Part shown: positions 1 to 11,577 of the stretch, piece by piece | Position numbering within the stretch: position 1 is the first letter of the stretch | Layout of the letters: each line of letters opens with the position of its first letter | Source: Chenopodium formosanum | Lineage: Eukaryota > Streptophyta > Magnoliopsida > Caryophyllales > Amaranthaceae | Assembly (NCBI GenBank): GCA_024500155.1 | Contig: CM044869.1 | Span: forward strand, 26,968,501-27,032,500 | Length of the DNA: 64,000 nt | Direction: 5' to 3' | Notes under the pieces: generated by a model | The model's input: only the letters and a program-made list of their open reading frames with translations | What the model was told of the DNA's origin: nothing | Databases searched by the model: none | Translations under genes and position numbers: made by a program

Positions 1-775
1 TTGGTGATTATTTATTTGGTAATTAATAAATGATTAAAGTCTAAATAAATTTATCAAACTTGACTTAGTACGACTTTAGGCTTATCCCTTTAGAGTAAAA
101 ATACTGGAAATAGTCCCAGACTAACGTTCTAGCAATGGCGCAGAGGTTTGGACTGTAGCGCTACGCGCTAGTGATTAGCGCCAGGCGACAATGTTGTCGT
201 CTGGCGCTGGTCTTTAGCGTCTGGCGACAGTCTTGTTGCTCCGGCGACAGTCCATGTTTTTGCTCATGTCTTCACGACGAGTCTAATTAATCAGTTTGTT
301 TAATCGGTTTAATCAGTTTATTAATGACAGTAGTCACTTTTAGTCCTTAATTAAGTATAGTCACGAGGTCTAGTCCCATGGTCATGACACGGGTCAAGCA
401 TGTCACTCACAATCACTATTAAAGCACACACTTTGTGCATATGTCATCATGACCATGTCTTAGGTTCATGCATGAGTCGTTTTCCGTCATTTGAGTTGGG
501 GGTACATTCTATTCTTAATTCTTGCATACCTCTCCATCTACATCGTCTTTCCATTCTCTACATGCTTTCTCCATATTACAACCTTCATTCTTCCTACCTC
601 CTTCCATCTATTGCATGTTGAATAGAGCTTGAGTCAAAAATAAAAACTTACCCCCAATTTCCCTTTCCACAGCACTTGGTCAAGGAGAGAAGGGAATTTA
701 ATCAAGGACAACACCTTTTTTCAAATACTACTTTTTGACAAACCAATTAGTCGGAAAAGAAAAGCTAAGAAGATA
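1..775 (+). other. Untranslated leader of gag-only copy 1
   Basis: No coding sequence is seen. Bases 155-250 hold GC-rich short inverted repeats of the type TAGCGCTACGCGCTA and GCCAGGCGAC, like those in the LTR at 6355-6430. Bases 680-775 are about 75% alike to the region just upstream of the gag start in copy 2 (38070-38167), including GCACTTGGTCAAG, so this is the retrotransposon leader and not host DNA. The short reading frame at 400-621 has no family features and is not annotated. Confidence 0.6.
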
Positions 776-1894
776 ATGGCGTCTCAGGAAGAATTTAACG
801 AACTTAGGAAGGACATGGCCAACTTAACTGAATTGATAAAGGCCATGGCTCTTTAAATTAATGACCCTGTGAAGCAACAACAAATGGAGCTCATGCAAGA
901 AAGCTTGGGCAAACTCTCCAATGACTATAGATTCCAGGGCATTAGCTTACAAGGGGTCTCAGTGGACAAGGAGCTTCTTCCGCAGAAGTTCAATGCCAAT
1001 GACATCCCTAAGTTCAAGCCAACGGACAATCCTTAATTTCACTTGAGGGCTTTTGAAACTATAATGAACATTAGGGGAATTGATAGGAATATCTTTCACT
1101 CTTTGTTCTCACTATCTCTAGAAACCGTTTATCAACATTGGTTCTTTTCTCTTGATAAAGAGAAGACCTCTACTTGGGATGGAATAATAAACGCTTTCAT
1201 TGATAGATATAAGTGCAACATTCAAGTTGAAACAGACCATAGACAACTTGAGACGTTAAAGCAAAAAGAAGATGAAGGGTTCACTTCTTTCTTTAACAAG
1301 TGGAGGGAGACTTCCGCTAGCATGGTTGAGGTTCCTACTGAAAAAGAGTCTGTAAGGATATTCATCAAGAACCTTCAAGAGAAGTATTCAAAGCACTTGA
1401 AATATCAACACAACTTGAATACTTTCAAGGCCGTCTACGACATAGGTATTGAAATCGAAGATGACCTTGCAAAACAGAAAGCTACTAACAGTAGCAACAA
1501 CAGTGGTTGGAAAGGAAAGAAGAACGACAATCCTTCTTCTTCCAAAAACGCCCACTCTAGTAGCAATGTTAGTACCTTTGATCTCAATGAAGTCTTAGCC
1601 ATGGAAAATCAAGGATCTAAAAAGTAACTAAGGAAAGATTTCACTCCTATTGGGATGAGCTATGATACTGCTTTCGATCGACTCCATGCCAAGGGACTCA
1701 TTACTCCCATTGGACCTATTCAAGATCCCGCACCTGAGAAGAGATTGCCTAGTTGGAACCCGGATGCACATTGCAAGTACCATCAAGGTAGGGATCATAC
1801 TACTGAGAGTTGTTGGAAGCTAAAAGAGGCCATCCAATACTTGATCAATAATAACAAGCTTCCCATACCTCCAGCCGGCAAGAAGACCGAGTGA
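776..1894 (+). pseudogene. Gag polyprotein, copy 1 (broken by three stops)
   Basis: The frame starts at ATG 776 and ends at TGA 1892-1894, 373 codons, exactly the length of copy 2. It begins with a heptad-like helix (MASQEEFNELRKDMANLTEL), then a plant Retrotrans_gag domain (about residues 85-230, with the conserved WFFSLD and FTSFFNKWRETS), a low-complexity Ser/Asn linker, and a zinc-knuckle-like C-x2-H-x4-H-x4-C at about residues 333-346. Known: gypsy Gag proteins form the virus-like particle and bind the RNA. In-frame stops at 854-856, 1034-1036 and 1625-1627 break it. Comparison with copy 2 shows these are substitutions and the frame itself is unshifted. It cannot make full-length Gag. 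Confidence 0.88.
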
Positions 1895-2772
1895 TGATCA
1901 ACAAAAGACACGAGGCGAGCTTCAACGACAAGATTTTGTGACCTCTGTTTTCTATTTTCTTTTATTCTTTCTTTCCCCAATCAGTCTAGCATAGGTACCT
2001 GTTATTTTCCTTAGATTTTGTTTTGTAGGATTTTTCTTCCTTTCCTTTTAATAAAATGAGCATTTATTTTCTTGCATATGATTATTGCATTGCATTTCAT
2101 TAAAAAAAAATCCATGTCGAACTAAGCACGAGGTATACTTATGATTAGAGGCACCCCTTGTAGCCATATCATATCATCTTCACCCTTCACATATAAATCC
2201 TTTCTTGATAAACCACTTTGAACCTCGTCTAACGATAAGCCTTTATTTTTTCAACCCACATCTATCCAACCTTGGGATGGGATGGTGTGCAATTTATGCA
2301 ATTTCAAAATATGAAATCTTGAGTGATCTTACATAGAACTCAAAAATTCAAAAAGCAAGTAGCAATAAAAGTGTAAAAAAGGGCAAGTGTTCCAATGTCA
2401 TTGACATGAACATGTCTTTGATAAGAACACATCTCAGATTGCGTCTCTTATCGAGGGCTAGGTACCGTGCCTGAGAAACATGAATGCCAAGTGAGTGATA
2501 GACCGCATGATCGGGATTGCCCTCACTTATAAAAAAAAGGCAAAACTAAAAAAACAAAAGAGAGAGAACAAAAATAAAAAAGAATGAGCTCAAAAGTGAG
2601 AAACCTCAAGCATAAAAATACAAAGATTCAAAAGCAAGGTTGCACACCTTAGGGGGCTTATCTAGGGTCTTGAGCCTTTATCCCCTTCTTCTAGCCTTTA
2701 GCCTAACCACGTTACAAACCTTCAAAGACCTCTTTGAGGTATACACACACTTGTGCGAGGTTCAGCTAGAGC

Positions 2773-2847
2773 TACGTTCGGCCTGATTCCTAACGGATAC
2801 GTAGGCAACCTCACATTGGGGTGCGGCCGTAATAAAAATGCATTCAT
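2773..2847 (+). other. 75-nt ultraconserved non-coding block, copy 1
   Basis: This block runs from TACGTTCGGCCTGATTCC to AATGCATTCAT and is identical base for base to 40197-40271 in copy 2, while sequence on both sides differs by roughly 15-20%. It includes CGGCC near its start and GGCCG near its end, which could pair, and a central TACGTA. I recall similar 'GATACGTAGGCA' segments in other plant gypsy elements, but cannot verify that here. It is probably a functional RNA or DNA signal of the element. Confidence 0.75.
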
Positions 2848-3440
2848 ATTCATATTCATGCACTTACACCATGATCGTATCAAGGAATTTCTAATGCTCA
2901 TCCCTATCCATTTAAAGCTAGACTAGGGGGCTTGATCCCTACATCATTAGCTTATCTAGCCTAAGAGTCACCATCATTTGACTCCTTTTGAAATAATACT
3001 TTTTCATACCGTTAACCTTTGCAGCCTAACTTTAGTATCACTTTCACACACGTCACAGATACATGACCAAATAATCCACCTCTTAGGAACCTTTTATCAT
3101 AAAGTCTTAGCATAAAGTTGAAGCATGCCTTGTCATATCAAAATCACTCATCATTGCATCATTAAGTATGAAGTACTTAGCCTCCATGCCTAAGTTACCT
3201 AAATACTTTCACTATCGAGTCAACTAGGATAGTCTACGATGTTACAATCCTTGCACTATGAGATACAACGTGGAAATCTATGAGATACAACATCGACACC
3301 TACACTTGACTAAGCTCATTCAACATGCACCATCAAAAACTTCACTTCTTCCTTTTTTGCGTCTTTCTTTTTCAGGAGAAAGTCGGTACCCTCCACAAAA
3401 ATACCGAAATTTTTTTTTTCTGCGTTTTCGAGTCGTACAT

Positions 3441-3590
3441 TGAGTCATGAGTCAACACTTTGCACACACGAGTCACACGAAGTGAGTCATCATTAAGTCA
3501 AGTTTATACCTTGAGTCATGTCAAGCCATGTATGTCAAAATGCTTTGAGTCGAGTCATGACAAGTCATATGTGTATTATGCAATGAGTCA
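3441..3590. promoter_or_regulatory. Cluster of five TGAGTCA (bZIP/GCN4-type) motifs
   Basis: Exact TGAGTCA occurs at 3441, 3448 (abutting), 3483, 3512 and 3584, with further GAGTCA/AAGTCA variants between. TGAGTCA is the known GCN4/Opaque2-type bZIP site. Copy 2 has a weaker version at 40900-41045. Whether any factor binds here is not shown by the sequence. Confidence 0.4.
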
Positions 3591-4705
3591 AGCAATACTA
3601 AGCCTTAGGTCAACCCTAAAAAAAGATGAGCAATGTCCTATAGTCCAAAGTATAAATGCAGGTACAAAAGATTTTAAGCAAAAGGACACAAATGGCTTAG
3701 CAAATAAACTAGAGTCGGCCTGATCACAGTTAGATTGACGATCAGCCTGATTAATTGAGCACATCTGGATTTGATCAAGCACCTCGTTTGGAATAGTTTT
3801 TTGTCATAATGGCGAATTTCCCAAGGTGAAAGATCTCTAAGGAAATTAACTTAGACTCGTTAAAATCTTAAAGGATAGGATTTTCGACAGAGTTTCAAGG
3901 CACTATCACTCCCGAAGAACAAGCGAGCAAGGACATTCCCGGATTTTTCGAAAAACCGCAAAACGCATGAAATTCTTATATGGATCAGTAAATTAAAGAT
4001 GAGGAGCTTTAATTTGCAAATTATTTGAGCGGACTTGGTTGAAAGGAAACGACCAAGTTGAAGATTCAGAGCGATACTGAGCAGCAGCGGAAATGGAGGA
4101 AAAAGGGGGTTTTATTCGAAAAAACCCGACTCCAGCGTTAGACGACAGAGTTTTCGCCTGGAGCTAATGTCTGTCGCCTGGCGACAAAGCAAAATACTGG
4201 CGACAGTATGCACTGACGCGCGATGGTACAACGACAAAATGCCTGGCCCCCATAAGTGATTATGCGGACCTCATGCAGTAATTTCGGGTTCCTTGGTACG
4301 CCAGTTAGCCCCTATAAGAAAATTGACATGATTAGTAGTCAGCTTGATTACAATCGCAGTAAGTGATCAGCCTGATGACGATCATATCGAATGAATAGCT
4401 TTTGACACCTTTGATTAGTAGTCGGCCCGATTACGATCTTGATTAATGATCGGCCTGATGACGATCAAATTATCAATTGCATATTGATTTAGCGAAAACT
4501 AATTTGATTAGTGATTAGTTTTAATCACAAAGGATCCCTAGGATGGAGGATTCTACAGAGATTGACTTAAAGATCGAAGAATCTTAAGATAAAGTTCTTC
4601 CTAAAGCTAGAAAGGACGATTACTCCTAAAAGTAAGAACAAGAAGATTTGAAGATTCAAGATGAAGAAGCTTTCAACAGAAGGCTCCAAAAGAGTCTCTC
4701 GCTTA

Positions 4706-5404
4706 GATTTGAGAAAGATGATTCGAGATAAAACGGCCTTCGATAGCTTTCACTATGATTGGGGAGGTTATTATTTGATTTGAGAAAAGAACGATTCGAG
4801 ATGAAGCGGTTTTTGATAGCTTTCTCAAGGATGGTGGAAATTATCACTAGATTTGAGAAGATGGCATGAGATGGGAGGTCTTTGACGACATTCGCTAAGA
4901 CTGTAGAGGTTGTCACCTAGATTTGAGAAGATGGCACGAGATGAGCGATCTTCGACGATGTTCGCTAAGATTGTGGAGGTTGTCACCTAGATTTGAGAAG
5001 ATGGCACGAGATGGGCGGTCTTCGACGAAGTTCGCTAAGATTGTGGAGGTTGTCACCCAGATTTGAGAAGATGGCACGAGATGGGCGGTCTTCGACGACG
5101 TTCGCTAAGATTGTGGAGGTTGTCACTTAGATTTGAGAAGATGGCATGAGATGGGCGGTTTTCGATGACGTTCGCTAAGATTGTTGTCACTCAGATTTGA
5201 GAAGATGGCACGAGATGGGCGGTCTTCGACGACGTTCTCTAAGATTGTGGAGGTTGTCACCCAGATTTGAGAAGATGGCACGAGATAGGCGGTCTTCGAC
5301 GATGTTCTCTAAAATTGTGGAGGTTGTCACCCAGATTTGAGAAGATGGCACGAGATGGGCGATCTTCGACGACATTTGCTATGATTGGGAAAGTTGTCAC
5401 CATA
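4706..5404 (+). repeat. 70-bp tandem array, about 10 units, in gag-only copy 1
   Basis: The marker ATTTGAGAAGATGG (or its variants) begins at 4706, 4778, 4851, 4921, 4991, 5061, 5131, 5194, 5264 and 5334. The spacing is 72-73 bp at first, then exactly 70 bp apart from one 63-bp unit that has lost 7 bp. Degenerate units continue to about 5560. The unit is not a multiple of three and has stops in every frame within a few units, so it is not a protein repeat. It lies just upstream of the purine tract and LTR. Copy 2 has a different array at the same place (41761-42005). Confidence 0.9.
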
Positions 5405-5762
5405 ATTAAAGAAAATAACTCGAGATATAGCAGCAATGATAGACGGTTTTCCCTAGGATGTGGAAGATTGTCACAGCAGAAATTGAAGATGGTTACAAGC
5501 GGACCAGTTTTCAGACGATATCCCCTAGCTTGAGGAAAATCGTCAAACAAATTCGGTTACTCTAGAGACGTGTGCTTGACGGTGCAAGATACGCGTTTCT
5601 TAACTCTTTTATCTATTTAACTAACGCTAGTTTGCAGGTATCGGTGTTACAAGAGTGATTTAGGATCGCAGAACGTTCTGAATCATTCTCCGTCCCTATC
5701 GCTACTTTGACTTTCGTTTTCGAAACTTACGTTTCTCCAAACTCAGTCAAAGTGGGGGCTTC

Positions 5763-7684
5763 TATAGACACCCAAATGTGTCTCCCCAAAACCAAACCCA
5801 GTGATGAATACCTTTCACGTCATTTGATTATCGAACGAGGTGAAAGTGTGAAAGTCTAGTGATGTGGATGTTTTTATTAAAATATCTCTCTTTCTATTTT
5901 TGAAAATATTTCTTCTTACTCTATTTATGAAAATAGCCATTCCAATTTAGTTTGGTCCATGATGAGGGTCCAATATCAGTGTAGTTGGTTTAGGCTTGAA
6001 AAGAGCTTTCCAACGATATATTATAAGCGCAATTCCGATGAATAATAAAGAAGTTATGGATTAAATTAAATTTAGGCCCGAAATGATTATTATATGTGGT
6101 CCAATGATCTAGAGGAGGGCCTATTAATTATTATTCTTAAAGTTGTTAGGATTGATTTTAATCTTCTAGAATATTTAGAAGGTTCCTTTTAATTCTAATG
6201 GAATTAGGATTAATAATTATATTTTAAAGAGTTTTATTTGGAATAAAATAGGTGTTTTATGATAAACCTGATTTTAATTTGATAAACACGAAATTTGCTG
6301 CTTAATCATATCAAGAAGAGGATTACGTACAAAAGCGCATTTTATCTTTTAATTAGCGCCAAACGACAAAGCCTGTCGCCTGGCACTAACATCTATCGCC
6401 TGGCGCTGATGTCTGTCGCCTGGCGACAGATTCCAGTTTTATTCCATATAGAACTTGAAGTATTTTCTATCGTTGTCGGACTGTTTTCTTATAAATGGGG
6501 GTCGTATCTCCTCCGTTTGTCAATCATCAATTATTCACATTCATCAATTATCAACAATCAATCATCTCTTTCTATTCTCTCTCTAAAAGCTAGAAGCTCT
6601 CTCTCTATTATTTTCCTTAACATTCCCCTCTCACAAAATTCCACATTCATTAGTTCTAGACACACCTAAAGTTTGAAGTTGCCTTCGCCCTAGATGTGAA
6701 AGGTTGAATATTTCTGAGGGTTTGGTCTCAAAATTCTATTTCAATTATTTTATTTAATTGTTTGATTTTATTATTTTCCTTGAAGTTACTAATGTGTGTA
6801 TTTTGTTATTAGAAAGAGATACGAGGCATTGAAGTAAGTAATTTAGTTGCTTTATTGATCTTTTGATATAGAAATCATGCTTAAATTATTTTGTTGATTC
6901 CTAGTATCATGTTAGGATGTTTTATTGCTTCCTAGTATCATGTTTAAGGTTAACTAATATTTATGATATTATGTATGTTTATGATGCTTCATGTTTCTTT
7001 CCTAATATCATGTTAGTATCATGTTAGGGCTAAAGATTTGATCTTTATTGTTTAGTGACATGCTAGGGTTTGTTGTTAATCTTGTTAGTATCATGCCTAG
7101 GATCTTGCTAATATTATTAAGCTTTATTGAGATTGAGATTATGATGATGACGATTATTTTATGTTGCTTGATATATTATTGTTGTTGTTGCTTGATCACG
7201 CCCTTTCTTGTAGGTTCAAAGGGAATTTGTACTTGTAATCACGCTTAATAAGATAATTAATAATATTTTTTAGGTTAATATGATTATAATTCAAGTGATC
7301 GCAAATAATAATTTTGCTTGTGCATTAATTCAACCAACATGGATTAAACAGGTTTAGGATTAACCTATCGATTGTATGTTAGTCAGAAAGCGCATATGAA
7401 TACGAGAAGAATAAAGTAGAGGCCTATTATTAGGGCAGGTTCAATCTCTTTTAGGTTTGAATTGTACCTTCATCCCCGAATATCCCGTCATGGTTCCAGA
7501 CCTATTGGAGTTAACAATCCCTAGATCGTTAAGGGGTGTAACCTTCATCCTGTGAACGGTTTACAAGTTCCTAAAACTTATTGGCGACTCTTTTACTCTA
7601 GCTTTCTTCCCTTTGGACGCCACCATGCTTAAGTGTATGTTCACAGTGGGGCTCAAGTGTGGGATGCTTGAAATATTTCCTACA
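5763..7684 (+). repeat. 3' LTR of gag-only copy 1
   Basis: 1,922 bp. It starts at the base after AAAGTGGGGGCTTC with TATAGACACC (other copies start TGTAGACA, so TG has mutated to TA) and ends ...TTTCCTACA. It is homologous along its length to the solo LTR 31179-33078 and the LTR 42212-44080. It contains a hairpin cluster (6355-6430), a possible TATA (CTTATAAATG near 6488) and about six copies of a TAGTATCATGTTAGG motif at 6900-7100. Confidence 0.9.
6355..6430. repeat. GC-rich hairpin cluster in LTR U3, copy 1
   Basis: Three or four short inverted repeats of the pattern TGTCGCC-T-GGCGACA occur in 75 bp. The best is CTGTCGCCTGGCGACAG at 6413-6429, an 8-bp stem with a 1-base loop. It ends about 60 bp upstream of the TATA-like CTTATAAATG. 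The same position in the other two LTRs carries hairpins of different sequence. Confidence 0.75.
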
Positions 7685-8125
7685 AGGACGAGTGATGCTC
7701 TCGTAAGGGTTTTCTAAGAGATTAACCCATAACTCTCACAAACCAAACAAACAAGGCAAAGCATGAAAAAGAAGCAAAAAGAAAAGAAAAGGAAAGAAAA
7801 CAAATGTTCATGAATGGACTTTTGCAAATGTACAAGCATAAATGAATGCAAATCTTACTAAACGAGTAAGGGAGTGCACGTTTCAAGATATCTATGGTTG
7901 ATTGAAACATAGGACATGCTAAGCATAGAGAACTTATTAAGACACAAGTCACTTTCATCTCAAAACATTTTTAGCACATTCTCCCAATTAGCTTCAAATC
8001 AACTTTTAGCAAGCATCTCAATGGTTCCTTGAAGGAACCGGAAAAAGAAAGAGATTTGAGGCTACTCGACGTCTCAACTATTGCATCCCGCTCTATAATC
8101 TTGACCTACATCTCCCTCCACCGAC

Positions 8126-11100
8126 CACTACTACATTTTTAATCAATTGCAACGACATAAAATGGGCTAATGCAACGGTTTATTTAGTGCCATTGCAATA
8201 GGGTGGGTCTAATGCCACGGTCATTCTATATTGCAAAATTAAGTGGGCTAACACAACGGCCTCTACAATGTCGTTGCATTAGGTGAGCTAATGCAATTGC
8301 TCTTATTTTTATAATTTTTTAATTCTTTTTTTAATTAGTAAAATAAAGAATACAATGTTATTACTAGCACTAGCAGTTCCTCATTGTTCATTCTCTCGTA
8401 TTGTCGCACACTCGCACTCCGCAGAATACTCTTCCAATTCTATAGCTTACTCCATTTCTTTTCCTTTCCATGCTTATACTTTGTCATCTTCATAATTTCT
8501 CATTTTCTTTCATTTCATCTTACTAAATTTGTGATTCAAATTTTAGGGTTTGGGTTCTTGGTGTCTTTCAATTGGAATTTGGGGGTTTTACGCTACTTCG
8601 ACGAAATTGTGAAGATTTTTATGGGTAAGCTCAGATCATCTTCTTTTCTTCTCCTTCTGTATATTTCAATGTTTTTTCCATTTTTCGTTATCTGATTTAA
8701 GTAATATTGTTGCTAAAATCAACAATAATTCTTCGACTATATTCAGATTTTCAACTATATGATGCTAAGAGCAAGATTTACAAATTTTTGACTATATTCA
8801 AATTCAAATTGCCCAATTGTGAAACAATATCAACAATTACAATTAGTTATAGTTGCTTTAGAAAAATTAAGGACAAAACCCCCAAACAACGTAAGGCTCA
8901 ATTGTAGTTAATTGCTTGAATATAGAGTATATAAAATGGTGTATTTGTGGGCTTTAGAATCGTCTCTTCTAATTGTTGGTGAAATCTGGTCAGATTTTCA
9001 TGCCCAAAAAACCTTGTAAGTTTTTCATTTTATTTTACGGCTTACTGTGTTTTTTTTTTTTTTTTGTCGCTTCAATTATTGGTCATTATTATACAAAATG
9101 CTGCAATTATCTTACATTCTATTATTGTTCTAAATATATCAATTAGGATTTCTGCTCTGAATTTCTACAATGTAATCAATTTGGGATTTTTTTTGACCTA
9201 CCTTATCATGATTATATTTGTTTGAGTAATTTAGTGAGTTTTAAATTTAGATGTGCTTTTTAATGTTGTTTTATTTGGAGTTAATTAGAGTGTAGGTTGA
9301 TGTATCAATTGGAGTTATTGGTTGATGTTTCCTTTCATTCAAGGAACTAAGAATGCACTCATTAGTTTTGGGCTCTAGCATCACTAATGCTTTTGTTTCT
9401 GCGATTACTTACAGCTTTTCAAAGCCAGAGCTGCTTGACTTTAGTGGGTAACGCCTTATTTTAATTTTTCATTGCTTAGTCAAATTTGTTATTCTCTAGC
9501 AAGATTAGGTTGTTTCTAGTTTACTTGGTTTACCTAGAAGAATCTTAGATTGGTTTGTTGTTGATGTATCTATCATCACTGATGGCGGCATTAGAATGAT
9601 ATGCAATGTGCTCTCCCGAATTTCATGAAGATAATTAATAGTGCTTTGCCCTAATATTACTTAAGTAAATTTTTATTCTTGGATTGGATTTAACTGTGCC
9701 AACTTTTTTTGTTGGTTTAAATTTTATATCATCTGTTCGATTCTATATGTACACTACTTTTTGCATATGAATAGGTGGTATTAAATTTACCTTAGCTCAA
9801 TTACCCTTTATTGAGTCAATGGACTATGTGGTATGTCTATATGTTTTCTTGAAATGGTAACAATTCTATGGATGAAAGTAATGTTAAAGAACCATAGAAA
9901 AGTAGCAAGTTGCATCATGTATACCAAACTGGTTGCTTATAATTTTTACACCTAGATTCATTTCTGATTTAGTGGATTAAACATAATATAGGCTTCATAT
10001 TTACTTAAATTGTTCAAGCAGCTGATTGTGCAAGTTCTCTGCTTAAGTTTATTGAAACTCAGGTTTATTAATTGTCTCAAAAAATATTGATTGATAGACT
10101 ATGCTTGTCTATTATGTCACTGTTATTTCATCTTGTTGATTATTAAGTATGGACAGTTTCTTTGAAGTAATATTCATTTAAAATCTACCTTTGTAGCCTT
10201 AGTACAGAACTTCAGTGGACGTAATCGTATTTAGACATTTTCTGTAGTTTGACAATCCTAGGTGCTTGTAGAAATGTAGCTAACATCCATGCTTTAATTC
10301 TTATAGATTGAAAATGCTTCCTTAGAACGCCATTTACTAAACAAACGAATGGCTGATGGATCCAATAGAGTTAAAGTTCCTCACATTCTGGTGTACTATT
10401 AGCTTTATGATAGTGACCAGTTTTCAGTATCTTGATAGGTAGGTAAAGTATCTTACACTTTTAGTCTATGTCTTAAATTTTTATATTATATCCTTCTAAG
10501 TTTTAGATCTCAGAAAATATATGTTAGGTGAGTTTAAAATAGTTAAAGGTGAATAATTAAACTATGTACTATATTATTATAGGAATAGTTAATATGTTCA
10601 AATAATCTAGAAACATCTTGCAGACTCCATAATATATTTGTGTATGATAAAACTTACATGTAAAACAAAGGGGATGCAATGACAGTTCGTACTAGCTTCC
10701 ATTACATATGATATGGTATTTGGTAAATTTTTTAACCTAATATTTTGTGTACTTGTTCTATTTCCAATGACATTCATTTTTCTAATAATGTGCACATTAT
10801 GCTTCTCTTGTATGTGCATAATCCCAGGTTTATACTTATGATCAACATGGCAGTAGGAGTGCTCAATACTTTTATAATCCCATTTGATTTGTTTGTACAT
10901 GTATATGTTTTGTTTATCAAGATATTTAGATCCATTAGATATGTGTAAACTTTGCTAGAGGTAGATACTGAAGTTGAAGAAGATGCTTCCCAAATTGCTT
11001 TACTTGAGAAATTGGAGAAGCAAGAGTAAGAAATGATAATGCGGTCCAAAAAACTGTTGAAAATTTGGAGGACAAAATGATTTAGTTTTACTTTTTAATT

Positions 11101-11211
11101 GTTTTTTTCTTACTTTCTTAGTTTAACTAGTGATGATTTAATTTTGTAATTTTCCTTACAGATACAATGTACAAACTTTTAATTTATACTAATACAATTC
11201 TTTTTTTTTTG

Positions 11212-11272
<61 letters not shown>

Positions 11273-11577
11273 TGCTTTAGGTGTATGCACAGTGTGGCAT
11301 TTGGTATAAGGAACCGTGGCATTAGGTATAGGAAACCGTGGCATTAGGTATTATAGCCCTAATGCCACGACAATAATGTTGTCATTGCATGAGGTCTTGA
11401 TCTAACGCAACGGATCATGGATGCCGTGGCATTAGGTGTCATATGCCGTTGCATTAGACCTACTGCAACGCCAGCAAACGTCACGGTATATGGCTGTTGC
11501 ATTAGGCCTAATGCCACGGATTTTGATGCCTGATGCAACGTATTTGGGGGTTGCAATAGATCAAAAATGTAGTAGTG
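8126..11577. mobile_element. Non-autonomous CACTA (En/Spm) transposon 1
   Basis: Termini are CACTACTACATTTTTAATC (left) and the inverse of CACTACTACATTTTTGATC (right), flanked by a 3-bp duplication GAC (8123-8125 and 11578-11580), as known for CACTA elements. Subterminal repeats of the type TAATGCAACGG or its inverse are dense at 8160-8300 and 11280-11570. The interior, about 3 kb, has intron-like AT-rich DNA and no recognisable transposase. The related element B shows the uninterrupted site at 20772-20792. The bases between 8300 and 11200 may include captured gene pieces that I could not identify. Confidence 0.92.
11215..11271. repeat. (TAT)n microsatellite, about 19 units
   Basis: A perfect trinucleotide run inside CACTA element 1, next to its right subterminal repeats. 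Confidence 0.95.

Larger units (their letters stand above)
1895..4705 (+). other. Non-coding internal region of gag-only copy 1
   Basis: There is no protease, reverse transcriptase or integrase signature in any frame. It aligns along its length with 39287-41140 of copy 2. It holds a 75-nt block identical between copies (2773-2847), a cluster of TGAGTCA sites (3441-3590), GC-rich hairpins at 4130-4230 (TGTCGCCTGGCGACA at 4172-4186) and a 54-bp duplication at 4330-4383 and 4413-4467. The small frames at 3258-3723 are not conserved in copy 2. Confidence 0.7.
1..7684 (+). mobile_element. Gag-only LTR retrotransposon (TR-GAG-like), copy 1, 5' end outside window
   Basis: Seen: a gag frame (776-1894) is followed by about 3.9 kb without pol-like coding sequence, a tandem array, a purine tract (AAAGTGGGGGC at 5749-5759) and a 1.9-kb LTR ending at 7684. 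The 5' LTR must lie left of base 1. Copy 2 at about 37980-44080 has the same order of parts, and a solo LTR of the family is at 31179-33078. Known: plant LTR elements that code only for Gag are described as TR-GAG elements and need pol from another element. Inference: this is a non-autonomous Ty3/gypsy-type element. The purine tract and the LTR to its right fix plus-strand orientation. Confidence 0.85.

Noticed and set aside
4706..5404. Regularly spaced repeats as a CRISPR-like array
   Set aside because: Units are contiguous with no unique spacers, and the setting is a plant LTR retrotransposon.
4656..5550. Several frames on both strands across the 70-bp array, possible repeat protein
   Set aside because: The unit length is not a multiple of three, frames stop after a few units and copy 2 does not keep them.
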